Source: Varroa destructor
Taxonomy: Eukaryota > Arthropoda > Arachnida > Mesostigmata > Varroidae
Assembly: GCF_002443255.2 (NCBI RefSeq)
Contig: NW_019211455.1
Coordinates: 6,289,167 to 6,353,166, forward strand
Reading direction: 5' to 3'
DNA length: 64,000 nt
Part shown: positions 40,126 to 53,900 of the stretch, one piece after another
Layout of the letters: each line of letters begins with the position of its first letter
How positions within the stretch are numbered: position 1 is the first letter of the stretch
Made by a program: the position numbers and the translations under genes
The notes under the pieces: model-generated
What the model was told of the DNA's origin: nothing
The model's input: only the letters and a program-made list of their open reading frames with translations
Database searches by the model: none

Positions 40126-43100
40126 ATGATACGTGAAAAAAACAGTAGTGAACATAACGCAACGTTTTCTCGTTAACGTTTACTGCTGATTCTAACCAGA
40201 TACTGAGTAAATAATATTCTGTCTGTTATTAACTAGATTATCTAAGTGCTTCTTACACTGTGATAACAAAGAAACGTTTAAATTCTCTGCTCGATCCATG
40301 TTTTCCATAAGACGGTCCCACATTCTTGTTCAATTCGAAGAGTTTATTATTTTCTCTTACTAATATTTAATTATGTTGTTTTCTAAGTACAACTGAGCTA
40401 GTTTGGCGCATAATGGTAAAGTGTAACATCTTCAATTGATTGTTGTATGAAGAATTGTATAAAGTCAGTATCGTCGTTTATCCTTTCAGTGAAGAGAATA
40501 TAAAGCAAACATTTAACGAATTGACGTCGTCTGCTGAACTTATAGATGAAGAAAGCTCTACTTCTAATTGTGTACCACTTTTTGCTATAACTGTAAATTT
40601 ATATCGTAATTTGCTGAAGACCTCACTTTGCCCCTCTTACCACTATACCAGTATGTCTTGTATAACTAATTTCTGATTGAATAGCAGTTATAATAAATTT
40701 ATTATTACAAATTGTTACCAGGTGCTAATTTTTTTCTTCCATCAAGGCCTGGGAAAATTGTCCTTATGCTATAATATATGTAAGCTAAGTTCACTTCCTT
40801 AAGGGTCCTCTGCTTGAAGATAACTTTTGTTGTTGCCCCAAGATGAGCAGAGCTTTACATCTGACGCTAAACATTATCTTCCCGTTATTCACCCTTCAAT
40901 AAGTATTGTGCATATACCAAACGCAAACGTTATTGAGTCAGATGTATAATTGCTGATGAAGATTTTTAAAACGTCATAGAAAAGACGCATTGAAAAGTAT
41001 GACATCAACCTCAATAGGTAGATGGACAAAGGATTTATCTTATTCGGGCAAAAGTCAAATCTCCCATATGGTTTCAGTCTTGATAATTCCATTATTGTTG
41101 GCTGATACAGATTTGTAAAGCTAGGCATGTATGTTCACTGAGTTTGATTATATTGATACTCCACTACTGGTATTATAATGGACCCCTTGGATTTTTGCTA
41201 ACGCGGCGATTTTAAGGGGTATGTAACTACCTTAGTGGATCGTTTACTCAGGAAATAGCAGGAAGTTTATGTAACCATAGATACGTCAGAAAAGCTAAAA
41301 CACGATTCAAATATATTTTCTACTATATCTCTACAGAATCGTTAGCTTTCAGCGGGCCAGATCGCTTATTAGTGATGGGGTTAGGTCGTTTAAGGTGGGT
41401 GCGATAAGGTAATTTGCTCATCATTTTTTTATGGCCGTTGGAAAATATTAAAGCTAATTTCATTATATCTGATTGCTATGTCAGTGTCACGCTAGGTCAA
41501 ATTGGTTTAGAGCACGTTGGCCTTAAACAGTGGAATGTTTTACCTATGGAGCTCCATACAAATACTCGAAATCGTGCTTCGCTTTGTTAATACTAGAGAA
41601 GGTAAAATTACTTTACGAGAAAGATAGATCATGTTCGTAAGGCATATCAAAGACGTCTATAATATTTTTATTACAATTGAGCTATGCTATCAAATTTGAG
41701 TACTATTCGCTAAAACTACTTCTATGAATTTTTGAAAATATAAGGAGGTCTTAAAAGACAGACGACGCAACTTCCAAAAATTCCAATTTTATTTTTTAAA
41801 GACATTTTTTTTTTTAGCTGAAGTTACAAAAGCTGCTTGCTGTTTGTTGAAAATTACTGTCGAAATTTAAGGTTTTGTGAAACCAATCAAAGGCGGATAG
41901 AAATTTGGTCTACTGATAAAATGTCTTACTATATAAAATGATAATCCTAGTATAGAATAAGCAGACAAACGAGAAGGACCATTTTTTAAAATTAAAATTT
42001 TAAAGATTAATATGTGATACAGCAGCACTTGAAAAGCCGCTGTGGGGTTTACTGACAATAATGATCTGGCCTTTTTTGATACTAAATTTTTTTCCCATTA
42101 TACGACAATATTTTATACAGTTTTTCACTATAACCTGATTATAATAGGACTTCACCTTTGGCTCAAGATCACAGTAATATTAGACATAAATAGCAACTAC
42201 ATATAGTTAAGAAAGGCGACGGTCTGCCGATGAAGCCGTGGCCGTTTCGACATCGCCGCGTGGCAGTAGACTTAGCCCAAAGTAGTATCGTGATACAATG
42301 AACTTGACCATCCGTGCGCTGCTTTTTAGAGAAGGTCTTATCAACTTATCAAGTGTTGACAAGAGTAATGGATGTCCAGCCAAGGGCAACCAGACCACTG
42401 CTTGACAAGCAAATTTGATGTAAAAATAGTCGCAGCAGCTGTGCTATATTCGAAAGATATGACAGCGGAAACATTGTAAATCAAGATATCTGTAATGAAT
42501 AGCGTAATAGCTCTGCTAGATGCTGGCGGCAAGAACGCCCGAAACATCTCACCGCGGTTAAAATAGTGGTTTCGATACGGGTGTGGGATGGTGGCTAACG
42601 AAGAGCGAATCGCTTCCGACAAACCACCATCAAGGCGCGCGTCTTTTCAACGATTATGTTATACTTAATTGACAATTTGGGTATTTCGGAAAGAAGAATA
42701 TTGATTTAAATTTTCAGGTTAATGAAATTTTTTTTACGAAGCGTAAAAGCTGTTTTGCGAACAGATTAAGTAAAGCAAACTTTGATCATCGCTCGTACGC
42801 TTTGACACATCGCCTGAATCGAGTGCTACTTAATTTAGTAATTGACGAACACAGCTTTAGGGACGGTTTGACGTTTAGAGAAATGTCTATTTTAGCTTTT
42901 TATAGTGTCATTATAGATTGAACAAGCTTTTTAGTTGATGCTACCTTTTTTTTTATACTTATACTACCAGTAGTCAGGTGATATATCCTTTTGTTTCGTT
43001 AACAATCAGCGGTTACGTGTTCCGCTCTGCCGAGCTTAGCAAACAAAGCGAACGTTTGATATAATAAAAATCTGTCATAATACGATGCATGTTTTATGGA

Positions 43101-43802
43101 TGGGTAAAAAGGCTAAAATAATAGCGCTGAAAAATAGGCTGAAAAATAGTCGAACATAATACTATCTACACATTAATTTTATATAGTTTCATCATAATAA
43201 ATAAATAAATGGCTATAATAAATAGATAAATAAATTTTTTAGGTATTTATAGCATAAGATTGGATCGGTAAACGCTGGACGTACAGAAATTCCCAAAGCA
43301 AAGTGGACGTTTAACGAACGAATTTAGAATAGAACAATGTCAACGTACCACTCGTATGCCTAACTGTATATATAATATATTAGTTGTTTTTTTATCTCCT
43401 GCTCATCCATCATTAGGCTGTTACAAAGGAACGCAACAGACTTTGGAAGTTGAATACCGTTTGAATTAGGCGCCACAACGGACGAAACTCCGCTTGTAAA
43501 TACTCCAGCCTTCTAAATAGCTGCGAACGAAAACCGACCAAGTTTACTACAGGAGAAATGGGTTCAGGCGGAAAAACGTCTTTTAGTATCGAAAACGCTG
43601 CGGAAATTCATCAAATATTGGCGCGAAGATAATCAGACGTCAGGACCCTAAAAACAAGAATGTACTGCCGCAACTGCAAGGGCTTTTCACGAGTACAAGG
43701 TTTGGAGGGTAAGACACAAAACTAACATTTCGAATATTTCGTGTTACGGAATTATGACCTAAATACTAAAAATGGAAAAATAGAAAAAAAAATCGTTTCT
43801 CA

Positions 43803-44204
43803 TCAATTAATGCTAGGCCAGTGGAAAACGCGTGTGGAGTATTCCACGCATAATTTGAGGTATTTCAGTAAACAAAAAAAAACCAACCTTAGGCCCTCGG
43901 CCACCATACACGAGGTGTAGGTCATTCTTTTACGCCATACGAAGAAGGACCAGGCGAAAGAATGAGAAAAGTCGAGTTCGTCGAGTAGGTGTAGACGTAA
44001 AGTCATGTACTTGCAATGAACATTAAAGGCATCTTCTACTAAGAAATATCCACTGACAATGAAAAGAATGAATACAGCCGACTTATGTGGGTTTTTAAGA
44101 GACTTAAGCACCGCTGGCATGGCAGTTGAAAGCCTGCTGGCTAGTAACTTGGTGAGAACCCCAGACCTCATAGTCTTGCCTCGATTATTTCCTAGATTGA
44201 ACAA
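43803..44204 (-). CDS. Uncharacterised 133-codon open frame
   Basis: One of the longest open frames outside the recognised genes. It has a hydrophobic segment (AVFILFIVSGYFLVEDAF) and a second one near FFCLLKYLKLCV. The other strand is also fairly open. No family recognised; could be chance. Confidence 0.15.
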   Translation of the reverse strand: MFNLGNNRGKTMRSGVLTKLLASRLSTAMPAVLKSLKNPHKSAVFILFIVSGYFLVEDAFNVHCKYMTLRLHLLDELDFSHSFAWSFFVWRKRMTYTSCMVAEGLRLVFFCLLKYLKLCVEYSTRVFHWPSIN

Positions 44205-44480
44205 AAGGACATCAAATGTTGGCTTAAACTTGGTTATTCTATCGACCTAAATCGGTATAGTTACGAAGCACTTTTTTTAATTTACTTTTTCTTTATCTAT
44301 CTTTTTATTTACTGCGAGAAGCCATAGGTGAAGAAATTAGATATGGGAACAGCCGTTCAGAGACTGCCAAAGCACCAGGACAAGTGTGCGGTAAACAAAG
44401 TACTTGTAACACATTAAAACCAGCATTCTAACCCAACTAGTTTGAAAGCTATTCAATGTTAAAGTTCGCCCTGCAACAGC

Positions 44481-44509
<29 letters not shown>
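44481..44509 (+). repeat. (TA)n microsatellite
   Basis: About 14 TA units, perfect. Confidence 0.97.
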
Positions 44510-44515
<6 letters not shown>

Positions 44516-44969
44516 AGGTAACAGTAAAATTTTGATTTGTCGTCAGGTCAGCAGCACGAGTCAATGGCCGTTTCATTCCCATTTTTGCGAAATTAACTCA
44601 TGTCATATACATATATATATACAAATAATGAGGGTAATGGCTTGAAATGATAAGATATATTTCGGATGTTGCTACGGCATGCTGATAATCTGAACAATTT
44701 TTTTGTTGTTGCTTTCCAGTTACAGCTGGCCTTTAACAGTAACCGTAGATCTACTGTGTTCTTTCGTTTTATATCTATAACAAATTGGGAAAGCTGCATA
44801 AGGGTGCTCAATAATTCGACGTAAACATCGTTTCAACAAACAAAACAATATATGCTGTTATTTATTTTATCGCGTGCGTCTTCTATACGAATGTTTATCC
44901 CAGTTGAGCCCTGATGTTTTAGTGAATCGATATTTACGAAGGTTCTTGGACTCTTCTTAGATATATACT

Positions 44970-45022
44970 TATATATATATATATATATATATATCCTTGA
45001 ATATATAAGATATATCCTTGAA
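44970..45022 (+). repeat. (AT)n plus duplicated ATATCCTTGAAT unit
   Basis: About 12 AT units run directly into two copies of ATATCCTTGAAT separated by an ATATAAGAT spacer. This is a small duplication seeded by the microsatellite. Confidence 0.85.
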
Positions 45023-45338
45023 TTAAGTAACCAAGGATAGAACGTGGAACCTGGCGGAAAATATTCGCCATATATAATACTTCGATTAAAACAAAGTCGA
45101 AAAAACACAGTGATGAATAAACCGTGGAAATTACGTGCCAGTGAAAACTTCACATACAAATTTCAATAACTATTACATTGATTTCACTTTGAGAACTGAC
45201 AGAGATGCATTTCAATGGTTTCAAAATGGACTGTGGCATAGTTATTGAGGAGATAGTATAGGTAACATAGGTATTGAAGAAATGTATTCTATTCAAATAA
45301 AATAGGTTCTAAGCCAGTAAATTATAGACCAATGTCGA

Positions 45339-45341
<3 letters not shown>

Positions 45342-45381
<40 letters not shown>
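45342..45381 (+). repeat. (TA)20 microsatellite
   Basis: 20 perfect TA units, the longest dinucleotide tract in the window. Confidence 0.97.
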
Positions 45382-45384
<3 letters not shown>

Positions 45385-46141
45385 TCCGTCACTGCGTCAC
45401 CAACTGCCGTTCAACGAGTCAATCTGTATCTGTCAAAATCTTACAGTTTGCTAATGTATTGTTACCAAAACCAGTTTTGAAATTTCCCAATATTCCAGCC
45501 GTGGACTAACGCTACCAATCAACGCCAACTAAAAAGACACAAATGCTAGATCGTTCCAACGCTTTCTGTCATTGACAAAGCGAGTGATGCGCGTTTCTAA
45601 GCTCTTCTTACACGTTTTGCAATTTATTCTCGTATTGACGATGGACGCATGTTCCAACTCTAGTTTAAGCAGCAGATGTGGTCGTGTCAACGGTTGACAA
45701 AACAATAACCACCGAAACCTATCTATCTAATTGTTATTTTATGAAGCAGGAGACATGGACCAAAATAAGCATGTAGATTTGACGGACGCTGAATCGTATT
45801 ACAGAACATCTTTCAAATGATCGTATATCGATGGTCTTCACCACATTCGATCGCAGTTTCTGGAAACTATAAATTTATTATCGTTATTAATTAATATTTA
45901 TGATAGCTGCTAATCTTTGGTGTTTGTGATTGGCTTATATCTGTTTTTCTCAGCGGCACGGTATAATTTGTCGCAATTCTAGAAGAACAAATTTTTTTAC
46001 AACAAATTTTATAAGAACAGACAATAAGATGTGTTTTTTTTAAGATTTTATCACATATGTAGTGAAGCATACGTTAATAAGTGAAACTTGCGCTAGCGAC
46101 TCCCGCCACCTAAACATATTTAGCAGCATAAATCAACCAAT

Positions 46142-46198
46142 ATGGACGAAAGTGATCCATATGTGCTTATCAATTCCTCGAGGTATCAGGCGTTAGGA
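46142..46198 (+). CDS. Candidate first coding exon of an unknown gene
   Basis: The ATG sits in a good context (A at -3, G at +4). Nineteen open codons (MDESDPYVLINSSRYQALG) end at a consensus GTAAGT donor in phase 0. The frame stays open into the putative intron to 46339. No downstream exon was identified. Confidence 0.18.
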
Positions 46199-46652
46199 GT
46201 AAGTAAGCAATATCAAAAGCTCCAGCTGACGAACGACCAGTGCAGACGAGCCGATGGAGAGGAAAACGGGCTTACCGTAAAGAAAATAGGAGATGTAATG
46301 GTAGGATTTTTCTGTTTCTCGAGCCATTTCTACTGGTAACTGGCTTCGCTTGCGTTCTTCAATCAGTGCTGGTGCATCCGCGTTGTTTGAAGATGTCCGA
46401 CTAGATCGATCGACCCGAGTTAGCCAATCGCTCAGCCAAGTTATAGTCATTGCGGACCTAAGCGAGACTTCGATGGTTCAGTCAACCGTGGTAGTAGCTG
46501 CAAATAATCGTACTGCTACGGAACGGGCCTGTAGAGCTATGAGGTTATGGTTACCACAGCCAGCGTAGTTTCGGCCACGGTGCTTCTACTTGTTTGCTTG
46601 TAAAATCTCTCTCTTTTTCTATCGTTCTCTCCCTTATCTGTCTATGGTTTTC

Positions 46653-46872
46653 TTCTTCTTCTTCTTCATTTTTTTTTATATTATTCTTCCGTTTCATTTC
46701 TACGCGCTGACTGCACATGTACGTATGATTTTAGAAGGTAATTCAGGACAGGTAAGTTCATAGAGACGTCCTTCGTCCTATGCGCGTACTTGTAGTGCGT
46801 GGCGATCGTCATAGTTGCATATACATATATACGTCGCATAGTTCAAGTAATAGCAGCAGCAGCAGCAGCAGA
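46653..46872 (+). repeat. (CTT)n and (AGC)7 trinucleotide repeats
   Basis: CTT repeats lie near 46653-46668 and seven AGC units at 46852-46872. No long frame runs through the AGC tract, so a coding Gln or Ser run is not supported. Confidence 0.8.
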
Positions 46873-47587
46873 AGAAGGAACAGTAGTAGAGCTTGTGGTA
46901 GACTAGACATCTTTATTTAATTTCGTCCGCGATCTGTTGAAGCCTGTCGTGACAGAGGGGCGGACCATATAGAACTGTTGTACAGCTATCAGAGCGACGG
47001 GGGTGGCTGACTGTAGTGACCATCATCATCGACGACGACGACTGCGGTAATGGTGAATTTTGTGATGTTCGGACAAGAATAGCCCCGAGATATGCTATAA
47101 TATAGGGGTCTGATCACTTTCAAACAGCTATGATATATGAATATTCTTCGAAAAGATAGAGGTTAACGGATAGACGAAATTCTCGTATGTTGCTCACGTG
47201 ATTTTCTATTGATCAGGTGCTAAGCGTTTTGAACTCTTCTGCGCAATGTGATTGTTATCAAACGTATAGCAATCTCACCGCCATTTCAATCTTCTAATAT
47301 ATCTAGAACGACTATTCGAATGCACATGTTCAGCGCTGCGGAGCCTTTATCCAGCTGCAATGAACAAGGCACAGGTAAATAAAATACTTAGTATTGCTTC
47401 GTACACTTATTTTTGCACGTTTTCTTTGAAAATAGTTTATTCCTTATATCTACTGGTTGCTTTAGGCCACGTCCACATCTGCCTCATGTTGTACAAATTC
47501 AGTATTTTTTTCTTTGATTAATTCTCGACCCTACATGTATGCATTTTTTTCACACGGATTTGTTGATCGACTCTAATAAAATTCGAT

Positions 47588-47818
47588 ATGTCAAATGAAC
47601 TTTTCAACTTCGCGTTCGACATATGTGATGTAGCACGTGTTATAAAGCGAACGGAGGAAGTTGAAATATTAGAGCTTAAAGAGGTAATAACAAGCAAAGA
47701 TGACACCAGATTGTTTATCAGACCGATTTGCGATTGTGAACTGTTTCTCGTAGCCCATTCTAATGCTTCGGCAGACCTGCTTAACCCATTTACTTGTAGC
47801 GCACAACCCGTTAGATAG
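47588..47818 (+). CDS. Uncharacterised 76-codon open frame, possible first exon
   Basis: ATG frame with an acidic and hydrophobic mix (MSNELFNFAFDICDVARVIK). A possible donor AAAGAG|GTAATA lies after codon 32. No family recognised. Confidence 0.15.
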   Translation: MSNELFNFAFDICDVARVIKRTEEVEILELKEVITSKDDTRLFIRPICDCELFLVAHSNASADLLNPFTCSAQPVR

Positions 47819-50800
47819 ACCGCTATTTCTTATCAGTATAATTGGTATTCCGAAAGTAGCCAGCATTACAGCGCTAAAAAATAGTATTAAGCTGGATTAG
47901 CTATCTATTAACTACGTGCAGTACATAATACCTATACATGTAAGCCGGATCTTCGTGATCAGATGATTTAGTACAGCGTAGGGCTTCACTGACTTTTGAA
48001 AAGCGTCATCAATCGCTCACAGCTATTGGCGCCTGTTGTTTACTGATACGCTTTCTGTCTGTCTATAGCCTTTGCCTAAAAGAGGATACGGGACAAGAGG
48101 TAAACTAATATAATGTTCGTCCAATTGAATAACAATTGGCAACCAGCCCTCGGTATGGTGTACGCTGTCAGTGGGGCTTACACGATTGACTCGATGTAAT
48201 TTAGTATAGGTAACGAGATTACCTTGTTCTTGACACCTGGAAATCGGTTAATTTCAAGCCATTGTTATTATCATTTGTGTTAGTTTGATACACTGGAAAC
48301 GATGTCTATGCGCGAATTCAAACTAGGCGAACTTCATCTCATTGAAAATTAGAGTAGCACGTTATTGCTGAAGGTATCACGGCACGCGAAGTGTATACGG
48401 TTACGATTATAGAATATACGGGCCCAGTTTCATGTGCCTGTGTGAAAAAGTGTGCCTGGTAGATATGGTCAAGTCAAATCAGCGAATTTGACTGTTCAAT
48501 CGTAATTCTCATCTCTATAACAATACTGCACCATCGGCGGAACTACCCAAAAACATCTTTTTGATCGAACAATGCCTGCCAGCCAGCCAGATAAACTTTG
48601 CTGACAATGGATCAAATCAGCAGTAACAAAAGATCTCCCCCGCGCGTCGTTTGCTATTCGGCCTAACAGAAAATCGTTGGAGAAGCGACCGACAAAGTAC
48701 GACAAACGTCTTCGGCGTCTTTGCTGCTGTGGCAACAACAGACAGTGCAGTCGCAGACGGTACGTCCGTTTGACGTGTTACAATCGCCTTGCCACAATCA
48801 CGTTACAACGATCTGCGATCTTCGAATTGCCGACGCTGACGCGGACAAGTCGCACTCGGCCCTTGTCATTCACTCACTCGTTATGGTTCATTTTCGGTTG
48901 CAGGACAGCGGGTGAAGGAATCCCGCTAAAGGACAAAACGAAACTGCTAGCGGAGGCGAACTGTCGACGTTGACGACTCCCCCGCACCATCGGCATGTGT
49001 TACAGAGCACGTTACTTACTATCACTACTGCCTCCCTATTCTCAGCCTTTTTTCCGTTGATCCGTTCAGCAACCTGTTGTGAGGACATGCCGGCGGCATC
49101 TTGAAAGGCAGAGAGACCGGATCACCTTGCTACTAATGGCACTAAACTACTTACCATAGGTTCAGCTATAGTTAGTTAAAGTAGATACAAACTATAGATT
49201 CCTGCAACTGTTATTCGATATGTACGACTTTCTTATTCTCCTAGAAGTGAAATTATTTTTAGCACCCGAAAGGAGACGCAGCAATAGATACCACAAACGG
49301 CTATAACATCTTTAGGGTTCTTAAGGCATTGATCGACATGGCGAGACACTCTATATATCTCTGCTTCGATATAACTATGTTCAGACGGTGTGCTCATCTG
49401 TACATACTGCGCAACCGGTTACAACCGTAAACGATAAACAAGAAATAGTATTAGACGTACAAACACATGCATATATACTTAGACAAAAAGAGGCAGTTTT
49501 GTTGGATTAGAGAGTAAGGTATATTGAAGCCCGAACAGCGACGACATCTCGAAGGAGTAACTGTCCCAATGAAGAGGGTAACAGCCGACACAAGCGGAAA
49601 AGACCGATAAAAAAAGGTGGAGTGACAGTTGGATTCTGAGGACGTCGCAGCAAACCTTTTGTAGTATCCTAAAGTAGGAGCTCAGGTCTGATTGACCCGG
49701 GGGGAAGGGGGTGGGGTAAGGAATAAACCTGTTCATCTGACCACTCTGGAGGGACTGGCGGGGTCTCTGTACTACGTAACAATAATAATGACTGCGAGCG
49801 GACGTTATCCGTAGACGAGCCAGCCTCCTCCGGATGCGGAGAGAAGGAACTAACGACAAGCGGACCAGGCCATGATTTGAGGTTGCATCAAATCAGAGTG
49901 ATTTACTTACAATAGCCGACGACTATGACGACAACCACGATGACTAGTAGACGAAGGCGAATGAATAATAAATCAAAGGAGGAGAAGAGAAACATGCCCC
50001 TGCCATCGTGTCCGACAAACGAAGCGCGTTCTGTTTACACGTGCTCCCTTATACGCACGAGCTGACGTAGCCTCAACATCACAGGGCACCGCACCTCAGC
50101 TCAGCTCGCGCTCAATACGTCGCTCAACGTCGTCTAGCATGAAGCAGGCAAGAGAGAAAAATGATGATTGAAGAAACACAATTACTTCACACTTCTGCAC
50201 ACACAGTCATCATAGAATGAACGGAATAAGAGAGAGAAATTTACACATGAACAGCTACGTCAGCCATGATTCAATGCACCGTATTGACATGTACATAAAC
50301 ATTGTCTATTCGCACGACATCGTACGTATAAATACATGCGAAGACTGGCCAGCAGGTCGCTTCGGTCGTGTTACAAGTTCAACCACTGTCAACGTTAGGA
50401 AGGCCGTTTTCGCCCCTTTTTGTCGTAACGGAGAAAGATTGCAGAGGCTAAATCGATCAATCCCTGTAATGGACAGTGAAAGAGACTCGCGCAGAAATGA
50501 AAATTAACAGAACGAATGAGTAATAGCATTAAACTTGGCTAAAACTAGATAATGTGTTCCGTCCATTTCTAGCTTCTATACAAAAAGAATTGGAACCACA
50601 AAACAAACGGACTTGAAGGCTGATATTGATTCTGTAAGCAATTTATAAATGTTCATGTTCTGTGGCGAATTATTATTATTATTGATATATTATTAATAAT
50701 CTCACAACGGCAATTAAGCTAATTTTTTTTTCTGTATATCTTACAAAAAAGTACAAATACAAAAGTGTGCTTCCGTCCACATATTTCAACTAAGTAGTCT

Positions 50801-50847
50801 ACTGTACATCAAGGCACATTTTATATACTCCCTCTATATTCAAGTAA

Positions 50848-50853
50848 TTTATT
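50848..50853 (-). terminator. Poly(A) signal AATAAA of the DGAT2 gene
   Basis: A canonical AATAAA hexamer reads on the minus strand about 80 bases past the DGAT2 TAA. It is the first such hexamer after the stop and sits at a normal 3' UTR distance. No cDNA is available to confirm the cleavage site. Confidence 0.6.
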
Positions 50854-50932
50854 GTTTTTGTGCTTCAGGTGACAAAACGTACACGTACAGCTCATTAGAG
50901 CTGATTTTTTTGTGTGACGCACAGGCGTTTGT

Positions 50933-53900
50933 TTAGTCAAGCACAATTTTTTTGGCCGATTCCCCACATCGATGTTTGTACGTTTCGAAGAGATCAATCA
51001 GTTGCTCAATATATTTCGTATGCAATTCGTCCACTTGTTCCTGCGTTGGATTTGCTACCCGATCGACGTGGATTGGAGATCCAACTGAAATAGAAAAAAA
51101 ACTTTTCGTTTAATCCCTATTTGACAATTTAGTATTTTCATGTAGTGAGAATGGTTCTGTCAGAACTACCTGAGTCAACTGATTTTTGGACAGTTCTAGC
51201 AGAGAGCAGGATTCAAAATAGGCTTCCAACTTGCAGCTGTGCAAATATTCATAAAAAGCCTATTAATTATTCATCTATGGATTTACCTTACGCATACACA
51301 TACGAAGAAACTATGTCCGTGACACATGCCGTAATAGAATATGGCACAAATACACAGTAATTTTACAATACCTACCGACTGTGGTGATGGGCGCTCGGAA
51401 AGGTACGTAACCCCACGTGTATTGAAAAACGCCTCTTCCATGAAAAATTGCAGGTGATATCCCAAAAAGCTTCTTAAAGCGTTCCTGGAAGGCTCGAAGT
51501 TTTGATCCTGGCGGGTTTTCAACTTGGTAAAAAATATCATTCTCTCCAAAGGAAAATACTGGAACCAGATCGGCCCTGCAGAAACAAATTTTTAAAGTAA
51601 AGTAACCTAGTGAATGTGTTGCTATCTCCTGTTGACAGGTGCCACAAATCTGAATACTGGCTCACGAATACCGCTCAGATCCATGGTATCGCACCTTACG
51701 TCTCCTGTATTATATATTTCAAAGCTAAGACGCTTATCTCCAGCAGCTCACATGGGCCGGTTGTTGTGACCGTAGTTACGTGACACGTATAAAGGCACTA
51801 TATCGTTATCTCATTTAGGTACTACATAGTTACGTGACCGAAGACAAACAATCGTTGACTATGCCCGATTGACAAATTTAGCCCTAGTTACCTGCACGAC
51901 AACAAAATGTGACAGCGTTAGAATCGTACAGATGAAGCCGTTACGGTTAAATGTTAATCTCTACAGATTGAGCTGAAAAGGAAAAGAATAATCTAAATCG
52001 AATTCGGTCCGAAGAAAAAAAAGAGCCGGATCTGACTGTCGCGAAGGTAACCGACGAATACAAATGGGTATCCGGTGTCCACAGTGATTCAGCCATATGC
52101 TAACAATTGATATTGGTGTATATTATTTGCTGGTATAGAGCAGGAAAAATACGAAGTCTTAGATAATTAACCACAAACTCAAGGAATTTGAAAAAAAAAC
52201 TTCATAAGAATTAAAAGAAAAACATTTTTGAAGCATTGAGTTCAAGCAAGTGTTACATCCGCTTCTATCTGTTGATAATCGTACTCTAGCTAGATGTCTT
52301 TTAGCTCTATGAAAGGCGAGCCGTTCTCACCCATTCTCCAGTGCCACTCTGGCAAATCCCTTTCGGTGTGCTAGGGTCAAATGATAATCGCTTCCACGGT
52401 GAGCGTCGAGAACCTCTTGAGCTCCACCGATAACAATTACAGCGGCGTTTCCTTTGCCCCTATTGTTTAGAATCCATTCAAGTGATTTCTTTGAAACACA
52501 ACACATACCGTAGAGGAGAGGTAGCTCGCGATAAAACGGAAATAGGAAGTTCATACGTAGTGTGAGCGTATATGGTACAATTCCTGCAAACATATATGGA
52601 AAATAACACCAAGCTCGGATGAGGGTAACGGCAAACGATCAAAACTCTATCTTTCTTATTAATCACGATCATCGAATTTTATTGCCATCAAACATTGTGC
52701 TCGTTTCATGTATGACGCATATTAAATAAAATTAAACTAGCAATTAAGCCAATCAACTTAACTAGTTGAATCCAATACGACATCACCTAACTACGACTAC
52801 TGCTGCGCAAAACACTGAAAATTCATTTATTAAATCACAGTTTCTGAAATCTCTGTCGCATTTATCTAAAATAGATATTCCTTATTATTTAGTTACCACT
52901 TACCCGGAAATGTTTCACTAAACCTTGTTGCTTCAGTAGCGAAGTTTACAATAGCACCCGAACCTATGATTCCGTGTGGATGATATCCTATAATGTAATT
53001 TCTATCAGCTGGCAATTCAGCGGTTTTAATTAATCGAACGGGATAGTAGTCCCTCATGTATTTCCAAAGGCGGAGCTTCCTCAGCCAAATTGCGCGTCTT
53101 CCCCCTCGTTCACAAATGTCCAGATCGTAGATGTACCACGCCAAGTAAATAAGAGGTATCCAATAGTAGGAGGTAAAGGAGATTAAGTAAAAGCTGAGGA
53201 TGCAGCCACCGAGACCTGCAAAAGCGAACGAAAGGCTCATAGCGGCGACTGAGAACGTCTGCAGCCGTCTCTCAAGGGGTGTATTGATTGGTGCGAACTC
53301 GACACCCATTATTCTGGTAACCTGTAATTGGAAATCAGAAAATTACCAGCTTCTGCTGAAAACGATTTTTTTGCGAAGAAAAACTAAATGCACAGTCAGT
53401 GCTTCGGCTGACGAGCGCTCCATAGCAGCGGTGTTGTTTGGAGCCCTTTTACTTCTATGCTATCCGTCTACATTGTTAGAAAAACGTACGTCAACTGTTG
53501 TAAATAGTTTCCTAAGTGGACGTTATGTTCAATAGGCAATTTAACAATAGAGAAATAAGCACACATTCTGCTGATGAACGATGACGGGTGAGTGTTTTTA
53601 TTGTTTGACAACTGTGTCAGATCTGAACGATTCACGCGAACCTCAAACGCTCTGGACAACACTAGAACCTAATAGTAAGTAAAAAAAACAATTAAAAATA
53701 TAAAAAATCCGTGCATTCTACTTAGAACGAAGCCATCGAATGGTTTTATTAAATCATTATCGATAATAATCATCATCGTAGCTTCCTACTTGCCGAAATT
53801 TGTCAAAAATTTACTGTTTTATGCGTGACAGAATTTAGATACAGTATTGTAATAATATTTTCAGCTATAAAAACCATTAGTTTCTTCATTTGGTGTCTAA

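Larger units (their letters stand above)
40126..50847. other. Mostly non-coding, microsatellite-rich
   Basis: AT-rich from 40.1 to 46 kb with three long TA repeats. GC content rises at 46.0-46.6 and 48.5-50.5 kb, where several overlapping frames have no recognised family. No exon of DGAT2 or the peroxidase was seen here. Confidence 0.5.

Noticed and set aside
53200..53535. 111-codon plus-strand frame
   Set aside because: Most of it is the antisense shadow of DGAT2 exon 2 and the adjoining intron.
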